From: an uncultured Eubacteriales bacterium
Lineage (GTDB): Bacteria; Bacillota; Clostridia; Oscillospirales; Acutalibacteraceae
Assembly: GCA_900315285.1 (NCBI GenBank)
Contig: OMYO01000015.1
Coordinates: forward strand, 1-60,722
Direction of reading: 5' to 3'
Length of the DNA: 60,722 nt
Part shown: piece after piece, positions 36,594-45,835 of the stretch
Layout: every line of letters starts with the position of its first letter
Position numbering within the stretch: the stretch's first letter is position 1
Notes under the pieces: generated by a model
Told to the model about the DNA's origin: nothing
Databases searched by the model: none
The model's input: only the letters and a program-made list of their open reading frames with translations
Program-made: the position numbers and the translations under genes

Positions 36594-37232
36594 ATGATCT
36601 ATGAGGCCATCAACCAGGCCTTCTACGGCTTTGACACGTCTATTTTCCGCTTTTTCACGGGAATCCAGAGCGTCCCGCTCAACCATCTGAACTGGTTCTT
36701 CACCTTCTTCGGGGGCGATCCGGTGGCCTACTTCCTCATGGCCGTCGGTCTCATCCTCTGCTTTCCGAAAAAGACACGGAAATACGGTCTGACGATGTTT
36801 ATCAGCGTAGTATTGGCGTTCTTTATCACGAACTACGGCATCAAAGCAATCTTCAATCGCCCACGTCCGTTTGTCACCCTGAAGGATACCCCGTTCTGGC
36901 CCATCTACGAGAAGGGGCACCAATTTGCCGTTGTGGGCACCCACCATCAGCCCTCCTATGAGCCGTCCCTGTCGTTCCCATCCGGCCACACGACTCTGGC
37001 CTTCACGTACACCACGGCGCTCATCTCCGGCTGCATGTGGGACCATAAGAAATGGGCATGGTGGCTCGTCCCGTGGCCGTTCCTTGTTGGACTCAGCCGC
37101 ATCTACATTTTTGTCCACTATCCGAGCGATGTACTCTTCGGCATGATCAACGGCATTATCTGGGCCCTGATTGGCCTTCTCCTGGCCAAGGCAGTCTACG
37201 GACTGATCGAAAAGAAGCGTCAGATTTCGTGA
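36594..37232 (+). CDS. PAP2-family membrane phosphatase, copy 1
   Basis: 212-aa membrane phosphatase of the type 2 phosphatidic acid phosphatase superfamily. Possible substrates are undecaprenyl-PP or phospholipid phosphates. The three active-site motifs are present: KAIFNRPRP (K-x6-RP), PSGHT, and SRIYIFVHYPSDV (SR-x5-H-x3-D). About five hydrophobic segments. ATG at 36594 follows AAGGAGG. It is a tandem paralogue of the next gene, sharing the start MIYEAIN..FYGFDT. Confidence 0.9.
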   Translation: MIYEAINQAFYGFDTSIFRFFTGIQSVPLNHLNWFFTFFGGDPVAYFLMAVGLILCFPKKTRKYGLTMFISVVLAFFITNYGIKAIFNRPRPFVTLKDTPFWPIYEKGHQFAVVGTHHQPSYEPSLSFPSGHTTLAFTYTTALISGCMWDHKKWAWWLVPWPFLVGLSRIYIFVHYPSDVLFGMINGIIWALIGLLLAKAVYGLIEKKRQIS

Positions 37233-37246
37233 TGTTGCCTGTTGCC

Positions 37247-37275
37247 TTGATTTTCTGAATCGTTTAGAATAATAA
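37247..37275 (+). promoter_or_regulatory. Promoter of the second PAP2 gene
   Basis: TTGATT at 37247-37252, 17-bp spacer, TAATAA at 37270-37275, 38 bp before the ATG. Confidence 0.6.
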
Positions 37276-37313
37276 CCAGACTGATACAGAAAATGAAAGG
37301 GGAGACCGCATCC

Positions 37314-38171
37314 ATGATCTACGAGGCCATCAACTCCACATTCTATGGATTTGACACGGCCGTATACCGGTTCTTTTCCAGCATCCAGAGCCCGGGGCTC
37401 AACAAATTTGCGTGGTTTGCCACGTTCTTCGGCGGAGAGCAGTTCTTCTACATTCTCATGGCCGTTGCCCTCGTCCTCTGTTTCCCGAAAAAGACCCGCA
37501 AGTACGGCATGAGTATTGTCTGCGGACTGGGCCTCGCCTACATTGTCACAAACTTTGGCATCAAGCTGCTCATCCAGCGCCCGAGGCCATTTGTCACTCT
37601 TAAAGGCGACCCATTCTGGAACTTCTATGAACACGCGCATCAATTCGCTGTCGTCGGCACAAGCCACGCACCGTCCTACGAGCCGTCGTTCTCGTTCCCG
37701 TCCGGACACACCACCAACGCATTCAGTTACACCACGGCGTTTATCCTCGCCGGCAGCACGAGCTACAAGACCGGCACCACCAAACACCGCAAATGGCAGT
37801 GGTGGTTCGTCATCCTGCCGTTCCTGGTGGGCTGCAGCCGCATCTACATCTTCGTCCACTATCCGAGTGACGTCCTCTTCGGCATGCTCAACGGCATTCT
37901 CTGGGGCACCCTCGGCTTCCTGTTTGCCAACGCTCTCTACGAGTTCATTGAGGCCCGCACGGAGAAGAAGGTAAAGGAAGAGGCGAATGTGAATCGCAAG
38001 GTCGTAAACTTTGCGCCCCAGTCCCGCCGCAACAAGGAAAACCCGTACGACGACCCCACCATGGTTCAGATTGGCGCCAAATCCGACATGGCTTACGCCA
38101 AGTACATGGAGGAGAAGAAGCAGTACGAGAAGGAACTGGCCAAGGAGCGGGAAGCGCAGAATAAGGAATAA
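37314..38171 (+). CDS. PAP2-family membrane phosphatase, copy 2 with charged tail
   Basis: 285 aa, closely related to copy 1 over its first 210 residues. Active-site motifs KLLIQRPRP, PSGHT and SRIYIFVHYPSDV are intact, with a small insertion (STSYKTGTTKHRK) before the last. It carries an extra hydrophilic C-terminal tail of about 70 residues, strongly charged and probably helical (MEEKKQYEKELAKEREAQ). ATG at 37314 follows AAAGGGGAG; an upstream ATG at 37293 is less likely. It has its own promoter and terminator, so the duplicates can be expressed separately. Confidence 0.9.
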   Translation: MIYEAINSTFYGFDTAVYRFFSSIQSPGLNKFAWFATFFGGEQFFYILMAVALVLCFPKKTRKYGMSIVCGLGLAYIVTNFGIKLLIQRPRPFVTLKGDPFWNFYEHAHQFAVVGTSHAPSYEPSFSFPSGHTTNAFSYTTAFILAGSTSYKTGTTKHRKWQWWFVILPFLVGCSRIYIFVHYPSDVLFGMLNGILWGTLGFLFANALYEFIEARTEKKVKEEANVNRKVVNFAPQSRRNKENPYDDPTMVQIGAKSDMAYAKYMEEKKQYEKELAKEREAQNKE

Positions 38172-38183
38172 AATACCAATTTA

Positions 38184-38215
38184 AATGACCGGTCCGTGTG
38201 GGCCGGTCATTTTTT
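38184..38215 (+). terminator. Terminator after the second PAP2 gene
   Basis: AATGACCGG pairs with CCGGTCATT around a short loop, followed by TTTTT. The T tract doubles as the start of the moxR -35 region. Confidence 0.88.
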
Positions 38216-38242
38216 GTGCCCACCCACCACCTATGCTATAAT
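38214..38242 (+). promoter_or_regulatory. Promoter of the moxR operon
   Basis: TTGTGC at 38214-38219, 17-bp spacer, perfect TATAAT at 38237-38242, 58 bp upstream of moxR. Confidence 0.75.
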
Positions 38243-38299
38243 AGAAGACAATAATGGAAAGGTTCAGTGGAGAGTCCACGGGCAGAAAGGAAAAACGAC

Positions 38300-39244
38300 A
38301 TGGATATTACCGCTTCCCAGATCATTTCGGAGGTCCGCAAGGCCATCATCGGCAAGGACGAGGTCATTGAGAAGGTGCTCATGGCGCTGCTGGCAGGAGG
38401 ACATGTCCTGCTGGAGGACGTTCCGGGTGTCGGCAAGACGACGCTGGCGGAGGCCTTTGCCAAGGCCATGCAGATGAAGGAGAAGCGCATCCAGTTCACG
38501 CCGGACACCACGGCGGGCGACGTCACCGGTTTCTCCGTCTTTGACCGCCAGAACAACACGTTCCGGTTCCGTGAGGGCGCGGTCTTCTCCAACCTGCTCC
38601 TGGCAGATGAAATCAACCGTACGTCAGCCAAGACTCAGGCTGCCCTGCTGGAGGCCATGTCCGAAATGCAGGTCACCGAGGACGGCAAGACCTATCAGCT
38701 TCCGCAGCCCTTCTTTTGTATTGCCACCCAGAACCCCACAGGATCTGCCGGAACCCATCCTCTGCCGGACTCCCAGCTGGACCGCTTCATGGTGCGTCTC
38801 TCCGTTGGATATCCCAGCACGGAGAGCACCATCCAAATCGTCCAGAGAAAGCAGAAAAACGACCTGCTGGAGACCATCCGGCCGGTGGTTGCCCCGTCTG
38901 ATATTATCCGCATGCAGCAGACAGTCAATGACATCTATATGGACCGTGAACTGGTCCGTTATGCCGTTCTGCTCTGTGAGAAGACCCGTGACCTGCCGGA
39001 GCTGCAGCAGGGTCTCTCCACCCGTGCTGTTCTCGCTCTTGTTCAAATGGCCAAAGCCTGTGCCTTTCTGGACGGACGGAACTACTGCATTCCGCAGGAT
39101 ATCCAGGAGCTGTTTGTGGATGTGTGCGCACATCGCCTCATCCTGACATCGAGGGCGAAAATCCGCGGCCGGAAACCGGAGGACATCCTCACAGACCTGC
39201 TCGCCGAAGTGCGTGCCCCGTCTCCCGCAGACGTAAAGGAATAA
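38300..39244 (+). CDS. MoxR-family AAA+ ATPase
   Basis: 314-aa AAA+ chaperone-like ATPase. Walker A EDVPGVGKTTLAEA (about residues 37-50), Walker B LLADEINRT, sensor ATQNPTGSAGTHPLPDSQLDRF. ATG at 38300 follows GAAAGGAA; the frame extends further up without a better start. It is followed at 3 bp by DUF58 and transglutaminase-like genes. This trio is very common; MoxR is thought to help assemble or activate von Willebrand-like or DUF58 partners. The cellular target here is unknown. Confidence 0.93.
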   Translation: MDITASQIISEVRKAIIGKDEVIEKVLMALLAGGHVLLEDVPGVGKTTLAEAFAKAMQMKEKRIQFTPDTTAGDVTGFSVFDRQNNTFRFREGAVFSNLLLADEINRTSAKTQAALLEAMSEMQVTEDGKTYQLPQPFFCIATQNPTGSAGTHPLPDSQLDRFMVRLSVGYPSTESTIQIVQRKQKNDLLETIRPVVAPSDIIRMQQTVNDIYMDRELVRYAVLLCEKTRDLPELQQGLSTRAVLALVQMAKACAFLDGRNYCIPQDIQELFVDVCAHRLILTSRAKIRGRKPEDILTDLLAEVRAPSPADVKE

Positions 39245-39247
39245 CCC

Positions 39248-40414
39248 ATGACCTACTCACGAATCCTCTATGCGGTGGGCCTGGTGCTCATCCTCATCTT
39301 GGAATGGCAGGTGAACACGTGGCCAACGCTGCTTATCCTCTGCCTCTATATTTTCCTGCCCATTGCCTCCATTCTTCTGAGTCTGTTTACTCGAAACCGG
39401 GTCACGCTGAAACTGCAAATTCCATCTGGACTGGAGCAGGGACAGACCGGGGACATCATCCTCGAGGCCGAGAATCTCTCTCGGTTCGCCATCCCCCGGG
39501 TCGTCGCCCGGGTCAGCATCAGCAACTATCTGACCGGGACCACCGTGGAGCACCGCTCTGAATTTCCTGCTGCCGGCCGCTCGGTGAACCGCAAGACCAT
39601 CCACATGGTGGACGCGGAAATTGGCCGGGTAGACGTCGTCGTCACCGACCTCTACATTACAGACGCCCTTCTCCTGGCCCGCTTTCATGTCCAGGCCAAT
39701 CAGCACGGCTCGTTCCTTGTGGAGCCGCCGGATATTCCGGTCAGCATCCTCATGGGGGAGGCCACGGAGCTGGAGGGCAGCTCTCAGAAATACTCGGACA
39801 CCGAGTCGGGTCACGACGTCTCCGAGACCTTTGACCACCGCACCTATGAGCCCGGTGACAGCATCCGCTCCATCCACTGGAAACTCTCATCGAAATATGA
39901 CGACCTCATTGTCCGCGAATACGGAAAACCGGTCGAGTACTCTGTGGTTCTGCTGGCAGAACTGGCGGAGTCATCGTCTGCTGCGCTGGAGTCCTGTGTC
40001 GGCTACACCGTCGGCATTTCCCGGTGCCTGCTGGAAAACGGACTCCTCCACACCATTGCCTGGTATGACGCCGGCGCCGACGAGTACTGTTCTTTCAATA
40101 TCACCAACTTTGAGACCATGGAGAGCGCCATCCTCCGTATGATCGTCTCCTGCCCGCACCCGGGGATCTCTGAGTCTCTGGCCCGGTTTCTGGACGACCT
40201 GGAGCCCTCCGGACAGAAGAAGACGCTCTTCTACTTCACGACCAATTTCGATAACGGCGCCATGCTCCAGGCCGCCGGTCAGTGTACAGCCCGTGCCGCC
40301 ATCATCGGCACCCGGGGTCGTGATACCGCCGACGACGCCCTCAGCGTGGATACACTGCCCGAGGACTGCCGCCTGGTCAGCGCACTGCGGCTGGACATGA
40401 AGGGGGATATCTGA
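39248..40414 (+). CDS. DUF58 domain protein
   Basis: 388 aa. Two membrane segments near the N-terminus (about residues 5-50), an extended beta-rich region (about 55-165), then the DUF58 core with HRTYEPGDSIRSIHWKLSSK and YDDLIVREYGK (about 198-230), related to von Willebrand A folds. It usually works with MoxR. Its stop overlaps the next start by one base (TGATG). Confidence 0.9.
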   Translation: MTYSRILYAVGLVLILILEWQVNTWPTLLILCLYIFLPIASILLSLFTRNRVTLKLQIPSGLEQGQTGDIILEAENLSRFAIPRVVARVSISNYLTGTTVEHRSEFPAAGRSVNRKTIHMVDAEIGRVDVVVTDLYITDALLLARFHVQANQHGSFLVEPPDIPVSILMGEATELEGSSQKYSDTESGHDVSETFDHRTYEPGDSIRSIHWKLSSKYDDLIVREYGKPVEYSVVLLAELAESSSAALESCVGYTVGISRCLLENGLLHTIAWYDAGADEYCSFNITNFETMESAILRMIVSCPHPGISESLARFLDDLEPSGQKKTLFYFTTNFDNGAMLQAAGQCTARAAIIGTRGRDTADDALSVDTLPEDCRLVSALRLDMKGDI

Positions 40415-42636
40415 TGAGCATGCATCTTTCCGAGACCGACCTTCCCGAGAAGACCCACGGCGCCGCCGATGTGGCGGCTCAGGTCATCCTGTCTATCCTG
40501 CTGAATGACTCTTTGTGGCTGCCAATCTTTGATTTCACCAGCCCGGCGAAACCAACAATTGCACTGTTGCTCACCATTGCAGTAGTTCCCCTTATCACTT
40601 CGCTTCTGGCGAGGGTGCCACGTTATGGGGAAAAGCAATACTATCTCGGCCTGCTCTTTGCCGTCATCATCTTCCTCATCGGAATCCTGGTGAAGTGGCC
40701 GGACGACCAGACTATCACCGCCTGGTGGGCAGCCGTTACAAATGTCCAACAGGATCCGTATGCCAGCATGACAGGCAAGACCATCCTCCTGTCGGCGACA
40801 ATCGTCACCTCCGTATTTATCTCGGATGACATCTGCATCCACCGCCGCGGCCTACCGCTCCTTGTGACGCTGGCCCCGGTCCTCGGCTGCATCTGCATGA
40901 AGATGCGTCTGGATGAGCCCTACGGGAGAATTTCCCTCGGCGTCTATTTTGCCGTCCTGGTCTTTGCCATTGTCTACTCTTTGGGACATGAATCCCCCAT
41001 GCGCAAGAGGCGCATCAACATGGGCATTTCCATGTTCCTTGCCATTCTGCTGTTCCTTGCCATCTTCCTGCCCGCCACCAAGGGCTTTGAGAAAATAGAC
41101 TGGTTGTCTCAGGCAAAGACCTCCTCCACGGAGCACTCCTTGAACCGGACGGCACGAAAGAACGACGTCTCCGGCCTGCCCCATGGCGACATTGTGGACT
41201 CCCGCCACATGCCTATGGCCAAGACCGTCCTCCTCGTGGTCAAGCCGGATGGGGGAAAGCAGCTCAACAACGATCTCTATTTCCGCGCCTACGTGGGCGA
41301 GGATTATGACAAGGGAAAGTGGGACATCCGACTCTCCAGCGTCAAGGACCGTAAGGAACGGAAGGCGGCGGACCGGAGCGGGCTCATCCCCATGTATTCC
41401 ATTGGACAGGTCTACGGCCAGAAGATGAAATCCGGGCGATCCACTTTCCGCTCCCAAAAGCTCTCCATCCAAGTCCAGGACGCCCCCCACGAATACATCT
41501 ATACTCCGTATGAGACTGTCTACCCGGACTCCACATTGAAGCATGCCTCCTTCGACATGAACATGCTTGAGGCGCCGGGCAACATGCGGCGCAGAAAGAA
41601 CTCACGCTACAGTATTGCTATTTATCCTCAGGCGGTGAGCACCGACCTGAAGAATAACATGCTGACACCGCTCGCGGATAACTCGAAACTTGCCGGCGGC
41701 TTTGACGCCTATGGGAACTTTGTCCGGGCAAACTATGCCGAAGACCGTTCTGGCGTCGCCGAGGATATTCCAGATTGGAACCCGCAGCCGGGCCAGAGTG
41801 CAGAACAGGTCCTCTCCGAGATTCGCGCCTATTTCCGTAATAACGGATACCGGGTCATAACGAAGAAGCCGGTGACCTTTGATGGAAATTCGGAGCCCAT
41901 GGAGGGCTTCCTCAAGCTCCATCAGGGTAATGATATCCATTATGCCACCTTGGGCACTCTGATGTTCCGCTCCGCCGGAATTCCCGCCCGCTATGTGGAG
42001 GGGTATTACCTGAACCACAGGGAGCGGGGGAAAGACGGAAGCTATAGCATTCCGGCACAAAATGCCCATGCCTGGACCGAAGTGTATATGGACGGCATTG
42101 GATGGACACCCGTAGAGGTCGCACCACAGGCCGCCACGAGAAAGACATCTCCATCGCCCGCCAAACCCAGCAGCAGCGGCAGCAGCCATGCCAGACTGCA
42201 GCAAATGCCCAACCGCGCAGGAAGTCCGAAAAAGGTAAGCCCGCCTAAGAGCCACAATGCTTGGACCTTTGTCCTTTGGGGACTACTGGTCCTCATCCTG
42301 GTCGGGGCCATCATAGCGTGGATTCTGGTGCATAGAAAGAAGAAGGCACTGCAGAAAATTCAGAATGGAAGGGACGCCGAGTCGGTATTCCTGGGGTATC
42401 GCTACCTTATGAAAGACCTTAGGAAGAAAAAATATCCGGCCTCACTGCAGAATCCGCAGCGGCTTGCGCCGTTCCTCTCCGAGGAGTTTCTGAAATATCT
42501 GGAGCTCATCTATAAGGAGCGGTATTCTGAGCAGGGCTTAAGCACGGAGGAGCGCACTTTCTGCTCTGATTATGTCCTGCGCACCACGGCGGAGACCCGC
42601 CGGCGCAAGAAGGCGGAGAGCGCGAAAAACGAGTGA
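40414..42636 (+). CDS. Transglutaminase-like membrane protein lacking the catalytic Cys
   Basis: 740 aa. Six or so N-terminal membrane segments (to about residue 225), a large extracytoplasmic region, a transglutaminase-like core (about 465-570), one membrane segment near 625-648, and a cytoplasmic DUF4129-like tail. The core keeps AGIPARYVEGYYL and the His in NAHAWTEVYMDG (H552). The usual G-x-C-x-H-[FY]-A reads GNDIHYA, with Asp507 in place of the catalytic Cys. It is therefore probably not a conventional transglutaminase or protease. Third gene of the moxR operon. Confidence 0.88.
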   Translation: MSMHLSETDLPEKTHGAADVAAQVILSILLNDSLWLPIFDFTSPAKPTIALLLTIAVVPLITSLLARVPRYGEKQYYLGLLFAVIIFLIGILVKWPDDQTITAWWAAVTNVQQDPYASMTGKTILLSATIVTSVFISDDICIHRRGLPLLVTLAPVLGCICMKMRLDEPYGRISLGVYFAVLVFAIVYSLGHESPMRKRRINMGISMFLAILLFLAIFLPATKGFEKIDWLSQAKTSSTEHSLNRTARKNDVSGLPHGDIVDSRHMPMAKTVLLVVKPDGGKQLNNDLYFRAYVGEDYDKGKWDIRLSSVKDRKERKAADRSGLIPMYSIGQVYGQKMKSGRSTFRSQKLSIQVQDAPHEYIYTPYETVYPDSTLKHASFDMNMLEAPGNMRRRKNSRYSIAIYPQAVSTDLKNNMLTPLADNSKLAGGFDAYGNFVRANYAEDRSGVAEDIPDWNPQPGQSAEQVLSEIRAYFRNNGYRVITKKPVTFDGNSEPMEGFLKLHQGNDIHYATLGTLMFRSAGIPARYVEGYYLNHRERGKDGSYSIPAQNAHAWTEVYMDGIGWTPVEVAPQAATRKTSPSPAKPSSSGSSHARLQQMPNRAGSPKKVSPPKSHNAWTFVLWGLLVLILVGAIIAWILVHRKKKALQKIQNGRDAESVFLGYRYLMKDLRKKKYPASLQNPQRLAPFLSEEFLKYLELIYKERYSEQGLSTEERTFCSDYVLRTTAETRRRKKAESAKNE

Positions 42637-42655
42637 ACCTCGCCGGGCTGTGCGC

Positions 42656-42684
42656 TTTACACCGCCTGCCATTTACGGTAAAAT
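42656..42684 (+). promoter_or_regulatory. Promoter of pyrH-frr
   Basis: TTTACA at 42656-42661, 17-bp spacer, TAAAAT at 42679-42684, 37 bp upstream of pyrH. Confidence 0.75.
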
Positions 42685-42720
42685 GAATCGAATGCTATCA
42701 CAGATTGGACGGTTGCTTTT

Positions 42721-43431
42721 ATGAAACCAAAATATAACCGGATCCTCCTCAAACTCAGCGGGGAGGTACTGGCCGGCGAGCAGGGCCACGGCTTTGACTT
42801 CGACGTCATTGAGAGCATCTGCGCCGCCGTCAAGAAGGTCACAGACATGGGCGTCCAGGTCGGCGTCGTCATCGGCGGCGGCAACTTCTGGAGAGGCCGC
42901 TCCAGCGGTTCCATGGACCGGGTGCGTGCGGACTCCATCGGCATGCTTGGCACGGTCATGAACTCCATCGCCCTGGCCGACACACTCATCCAGCAGGGTG
43001 TTCCCGCAAAAGTCTATTCCGCCGTTGCCATGGAGCCCATTGCGGAGCTCTACAGCAATGACAAAGTCCTCGCTGACCTCGAAGCCGGCAAGGTCACCAT
43101 CTTCGGGGGCGGAACCGGCAACCCGTTCTTCTCCACTGACTCCGCAGGTGCACTCCGTGCCGCGCAGATCGGCGCAGACGTCATTTTCAAGGCCACCAAT
43201 GTGGACGGCGTCTACGACAAGGACCCCAACAAGTATGCCGACGCGGTAAAGTTTGACAGCCTGTCCCAGTCGGAACTCCTGGAGAAGGGCCTGAGCGTCA
43301 TGGACGCATCGGCCGCATCTCTCTGCCGGGACAACGGCATTGACATCCTGGTCTTCAACCTGACCGACCCGGAGAACATTGTACGCGCCGTAAGCGGTGA
43401 GAATATTGGCACCGTCGTATTCAGTAAATAA
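42721..43431 (+). CDS. pyrH: UMP kinase
   Basis: Phosphorylates UMP to UDP. 236 aa of the amino acid kinase fold: ILLKLSGEVLAGEQGHGFD at the start, VVIGGGNFWRG, MDRVRADSIGMLGTVMNS, TGNPFFSTDSAGALRAAQIG and KATNVDGVYDKDPNK. The ribosome site is weak (GGA 13 bp upstream). Followed by frr at 27 bp, the usual pair. Confidence 0.96.
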   Translation: MKPKYNRILLKLSGEVLAGEQGHGFDFDVIESICAAVKKVTDMGVQVGVVIGGGNFWRGRSSGSMDRVRADSIGMLGTVMNSIALADTLIQQGVPAKVYSAVAMEPIAELYSNDKVLADLEAGKVTIFGGGTGNPFFSTDSAGALRAAQIGADVIFKATNVDGVYDKDPNKYADAVKFDSLSQSELLEKGLSVMDASAASLCRDNGIDILVFNLTDPENIVRAVSGENIGTVVFSK

Positions 43432-43458
43432 ACCCGTAACAATACTGGAGGAAATATT

Positions 43459-44010
43459 ATGAGCTCCCATAAGGATGTAGAAACCAGAATGCAGAAGGCC
43501 ATCGACGCCCTCTCCACCGACTACTCGGAGATCCGTGCCGGCCGTGCCAACGCCGCCGTCCTCGACAAGGTCAAGGTGGACTACTACGGCACTCCCACAC
43601 CGGTCACTCAGCTTGCCTCCGTCAACGTGGCCGAGGCCCGTGTCCTGGTCATTCAGCCCTGGGACAAGACCCTGCTGAAGGACATTGAGAAGGCCATCAA
43701 CAAGTCCGACATCGGCATCAACCCGCAGAATGACGGTAATGTCATCCGCCTCACGTTCCCGCAGCTCACAGAGGACCGCCGGAAAGAGCTGGCCAAGGAT
43801 ATTGCCAAGCGCGGCGAGCAGGCCAAGGTCGCCATCCGCAACGTGCGCCGTGACGGAATGGATGCTCTGAAAAAGCAGAAAAAGGCCAATGAGATCACCG
43901 AGGACGAACTCGCCGACGCCGAGGAGAAAATCCAGAAGCTCACCGACAAGTATGTGGCAAAAGCCACCGACCTCGAGGAGAACAAGAAAAAAGAAATCCT
44001 TACGGTATAA
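43459..44010 (+). CDS. frr: Ribosome recycling factor
   Basis: 183-aa tRNA-mimic that splits post-termination ribosomes with EF-G. Family pattern [36 protein letters not shown], and the long helices with [13 protein letters not shown] and [30 protein letters not shown] precedes the ATG. Confidence 0.97.
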   Translation: MSSHKDVETRMQKAIDALSTDYSEIRAGRANAAVLDKVKVDYYGTPTPVTQLASVNVAEARVLVIQPWDKTLLKDIEKAINKSDIGINPQNDGNVIRLTFPQLTEDRRKELAKDIAKRGEQAKVAIRNVRRDGMDALKKQKKANEITEDELADAEEKIQKLTDKYVAKATDLEENKKKEILTV

Positions 44011-44037
44011 CGTCAGATTTATTGTTATACATCCTAG

Positions 44038-44080
44038 GGCGCAGAAACGGAACCGTTCCGGCTCTGCGCCTGTTCCATTT
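44038..44080 (+). terminator. Hairpin between frr and uppS
   Basis: Outer stem GGCGCAG (44038-44044) with CTGCGCC (44064-44070), inner stem AACGG-AA-CCGTT. The tail TGTTCCATTT is only weakly T-rich. It could be a partial terminator or an mRNA processing site. Confidence 0.5.
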
Positions 44081-44103
44081 CAACTGAACTTGAGGTGAAC
44101 CCT

Positions 44104-44847
44104 ATGTCAAATCTTCCTCCCAAGGAATTCATGCCGCAGCATGTCGGCATTATCATGGACGGCAACGGCCGCTGGGCCAAAGAGCGGGGACTGCCCCGCA
44201 CGGCAGGCCACGTGGAGGGCGCCAAGGTATTCAAGCAGATCATGGACTACGGCCATGACATCGGCCTGAAGGCCATGACATTCTATGCCTTCTCCACGGA
44301 GAACTGGAAACGTCCGAAGGATGAGGTCGAGGCCCTCATGCAGATCTTTAAGGACTACCTGACGGAGGCCGACGAGACGAAATATGACCGGGAAAAGCGT
44401 GGCTTTTATCTCCGGGTCATCGGGGACATCTCCGGTCTTCCGAAATATCTGCAGGTTCTTGCCAAGTCCGCCCAGCTTGTCATGAACAACAAGGACGCCA
44501 TGGTCGTGAACATGGCTCTGAACTACGGCGGCCGGCAGGAAATCACCCATGCCATGCAGGAAATTGCCAAGGACGTGAAGAAAGGAAAACTGGACCCGAA
44601 GGCTATTACCGAGGACACCATCCAGTCCCACCTGTATACGGCGGATCTCCCGGATCCGGACCTCATCATCCGGCCCAGCGGGGAGCTGCGCCTCTCTAAC
44701 TTCCTGACCTGGCAGTCCGCCTACTCCGAACTCTGGTTTGACAACATTGCCTGGCCGGACTTCAAGCCGGAGGACCTGGACCGCGCCTGCATGGACTATG
44801 CCAAGCGGGACCGTCGGTTCGGCGGTCTCTCCGAACAGGACCACTAA
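44104..44847 (+). CDS. uppS: Undecaprenyl (or polyprenyl) diphosphate synthase
   Basis: Makes the C55 lipid carrier precursor for cell-wall synthesis. 247 aa with HVGIIMDGNGRWAKERGLPR (catalytic Asp, about residues 14-33), GHVEGAKVF, FYAFSTENWKRP, and the C-terminal IIRPSGELRLSNFLTWQSAY. GAGGTGAAC precedes the ATG. It opens the lipid/isoprenoid run uppS-cdsA-dxr-rseP-ispG. Confidence 0.96.
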   Translation: MSNLPPKEFMPQHVGIIMDGNGRWAKERGLPRTAGHVEGAKVFKQIMDYGHDIGLKAMTFYAFSTENWKRPKDEVEALMQIFKDYLTEADETKYDREKRGFYLRVIGDISGLPKYLQVLAKSAQLVMNNKDAMVVNMALNYGGRQEITHAMQEIAKDVKKGKLDPKAITEDTIQSHLYTADLPDPDLIIRPSGELRLSNFLTWQSAYSELWFDNIAWPDFKPEDLDRACMDYAKRDRRFGGLSEQDH

Positions 44848-44868
44848 TAGCGAAGGGGGATACCTTAC

Positions 44869-45720
44869 TTGAAAACAAGAATCATCTCCGGCATTGTCGT
44901 AGCCCTCGTGCTCATCGGAGCGGGCTGCCTCATGTTCACTCCGGTCTTTGACATCGTATTCTGCCTGCTGGCCGGTGCCGCCACCTATGAGATCATGAAG
45001 GTGGCCGGGGTGAAGGACAAGCCACTTCGCGTCATAGCCATTGTGCTGGGCGCCCTGTTCCCGGCGGCCCTCGTCTATCTGCGGCAGCCGTGGATCATTG
45101 CGACCATTCTGTTCTGCATTGTGGTCCTCTACATTATCCTGACCCTGGCGCGGCATCAGGACATCTCTTTCTCCGACACCGCCATCTCGCTCTATGCCAC
45201 GCTGGTGGTTCCCACCGGGTTCGCCTGCATCCTGCTGGTATCGGACTTCTATAAGATTTTCCCCGGTTCCATCGACAAGTATGAGTCGTTCTTTATGACG
45301 TTCACCTGCATTGCGGCTGCGCTCCTGAATGACGTGTTTGCTTACTTTGTCGGCTCTGCCTTCGGAAAGCATAAGATGACGCCAATCCTAAGCCCCCACA
45401 AATCCTGGGAGGGTGCCATCGGCGGCGTTGTCCTGGACATGGTGGCCATGATGCTGTTCCTGCTCCTCTTTGTCAAATGCTTTGCCAAGAAGGCGTTCTT
45501 TATGCCCGCATGGCTCTACGCCGTCCTTGTCATTGTCACCGCAGTGCTCTCCATCTATGGCGACCTTATGGCGTCTCTCATCAAGCGCAACTACGGTGTC
45601 AAGGACTACTCCCATCTCATTCCGGGCCATGGCGGCATCATGGACCGGTTTGACAGCGTCCTGCTGGCAGCACCGACAGTGTTTATTGTCACGGATATTT
45701 TTGCCCACGCGGCGTTTTAA
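44869..45720 (+). CDS. cdsA: Phosphatidate cytidylyltransferase
   Basis: Makes CDP-diacylglycerol for phospholipid synthesis. 283 aa, very hydrophobic with about eight membrane segments. The signature near the C-terminus is GDLMASLIKRNYGVKDYSHL followed by PGHGGIMDRFDS. It starts at TTG 44869 with AAGGGGGA upstream, 21 bp after uppS. Confidence 0.95.
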   Translation: MKTRIISGIVVALVLIGAGCLMFTPVFDIVFCLLAGAATYEIMKVAGVKDKPLRVIAIVLGALFPAALVYLRQPWIIATILFCIVVLYIILTLARHQDISFSDTAISLYATLVVPTGFACILLVSDFYKIFPGSIDKYESFFMTFTCIAAALLNDVFAYFVGSAFGKHKMTPILSPHKSWEGAIGGVVLDMVAMMLFLLLFVKCFAKKAFFMPAWLYAVLVIVTAVLSIYGDLMASLIKRNYGVKDYSHLIPGHGGIMDRFDSVLLAAPTVFIVTDIFAHAAF

Positions 45721-45796
45721 AGAAATTTTTCTATCTGTGCGCGATGCAGCTCTCGGACCCTATCTCCGACCCCTGCACCGCGCCATATTTTTATGC

Positions 45797-45802
45797 TATA
45801 CT
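45797..45802 (+). promoter_or_regulatory. -10 box of the 266-aa anchored protein gene
   Basis: TATACT at 45797-45802, 34 bp before the ATG at 45836. The -35 at 17 bp (TGCACC) is poor, so this is tentative. Confidence 0.4.
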
Positions 45803-45835
45803 GTTCTCTCTGGAAAAGAACAGGGGGCTTGAGGC

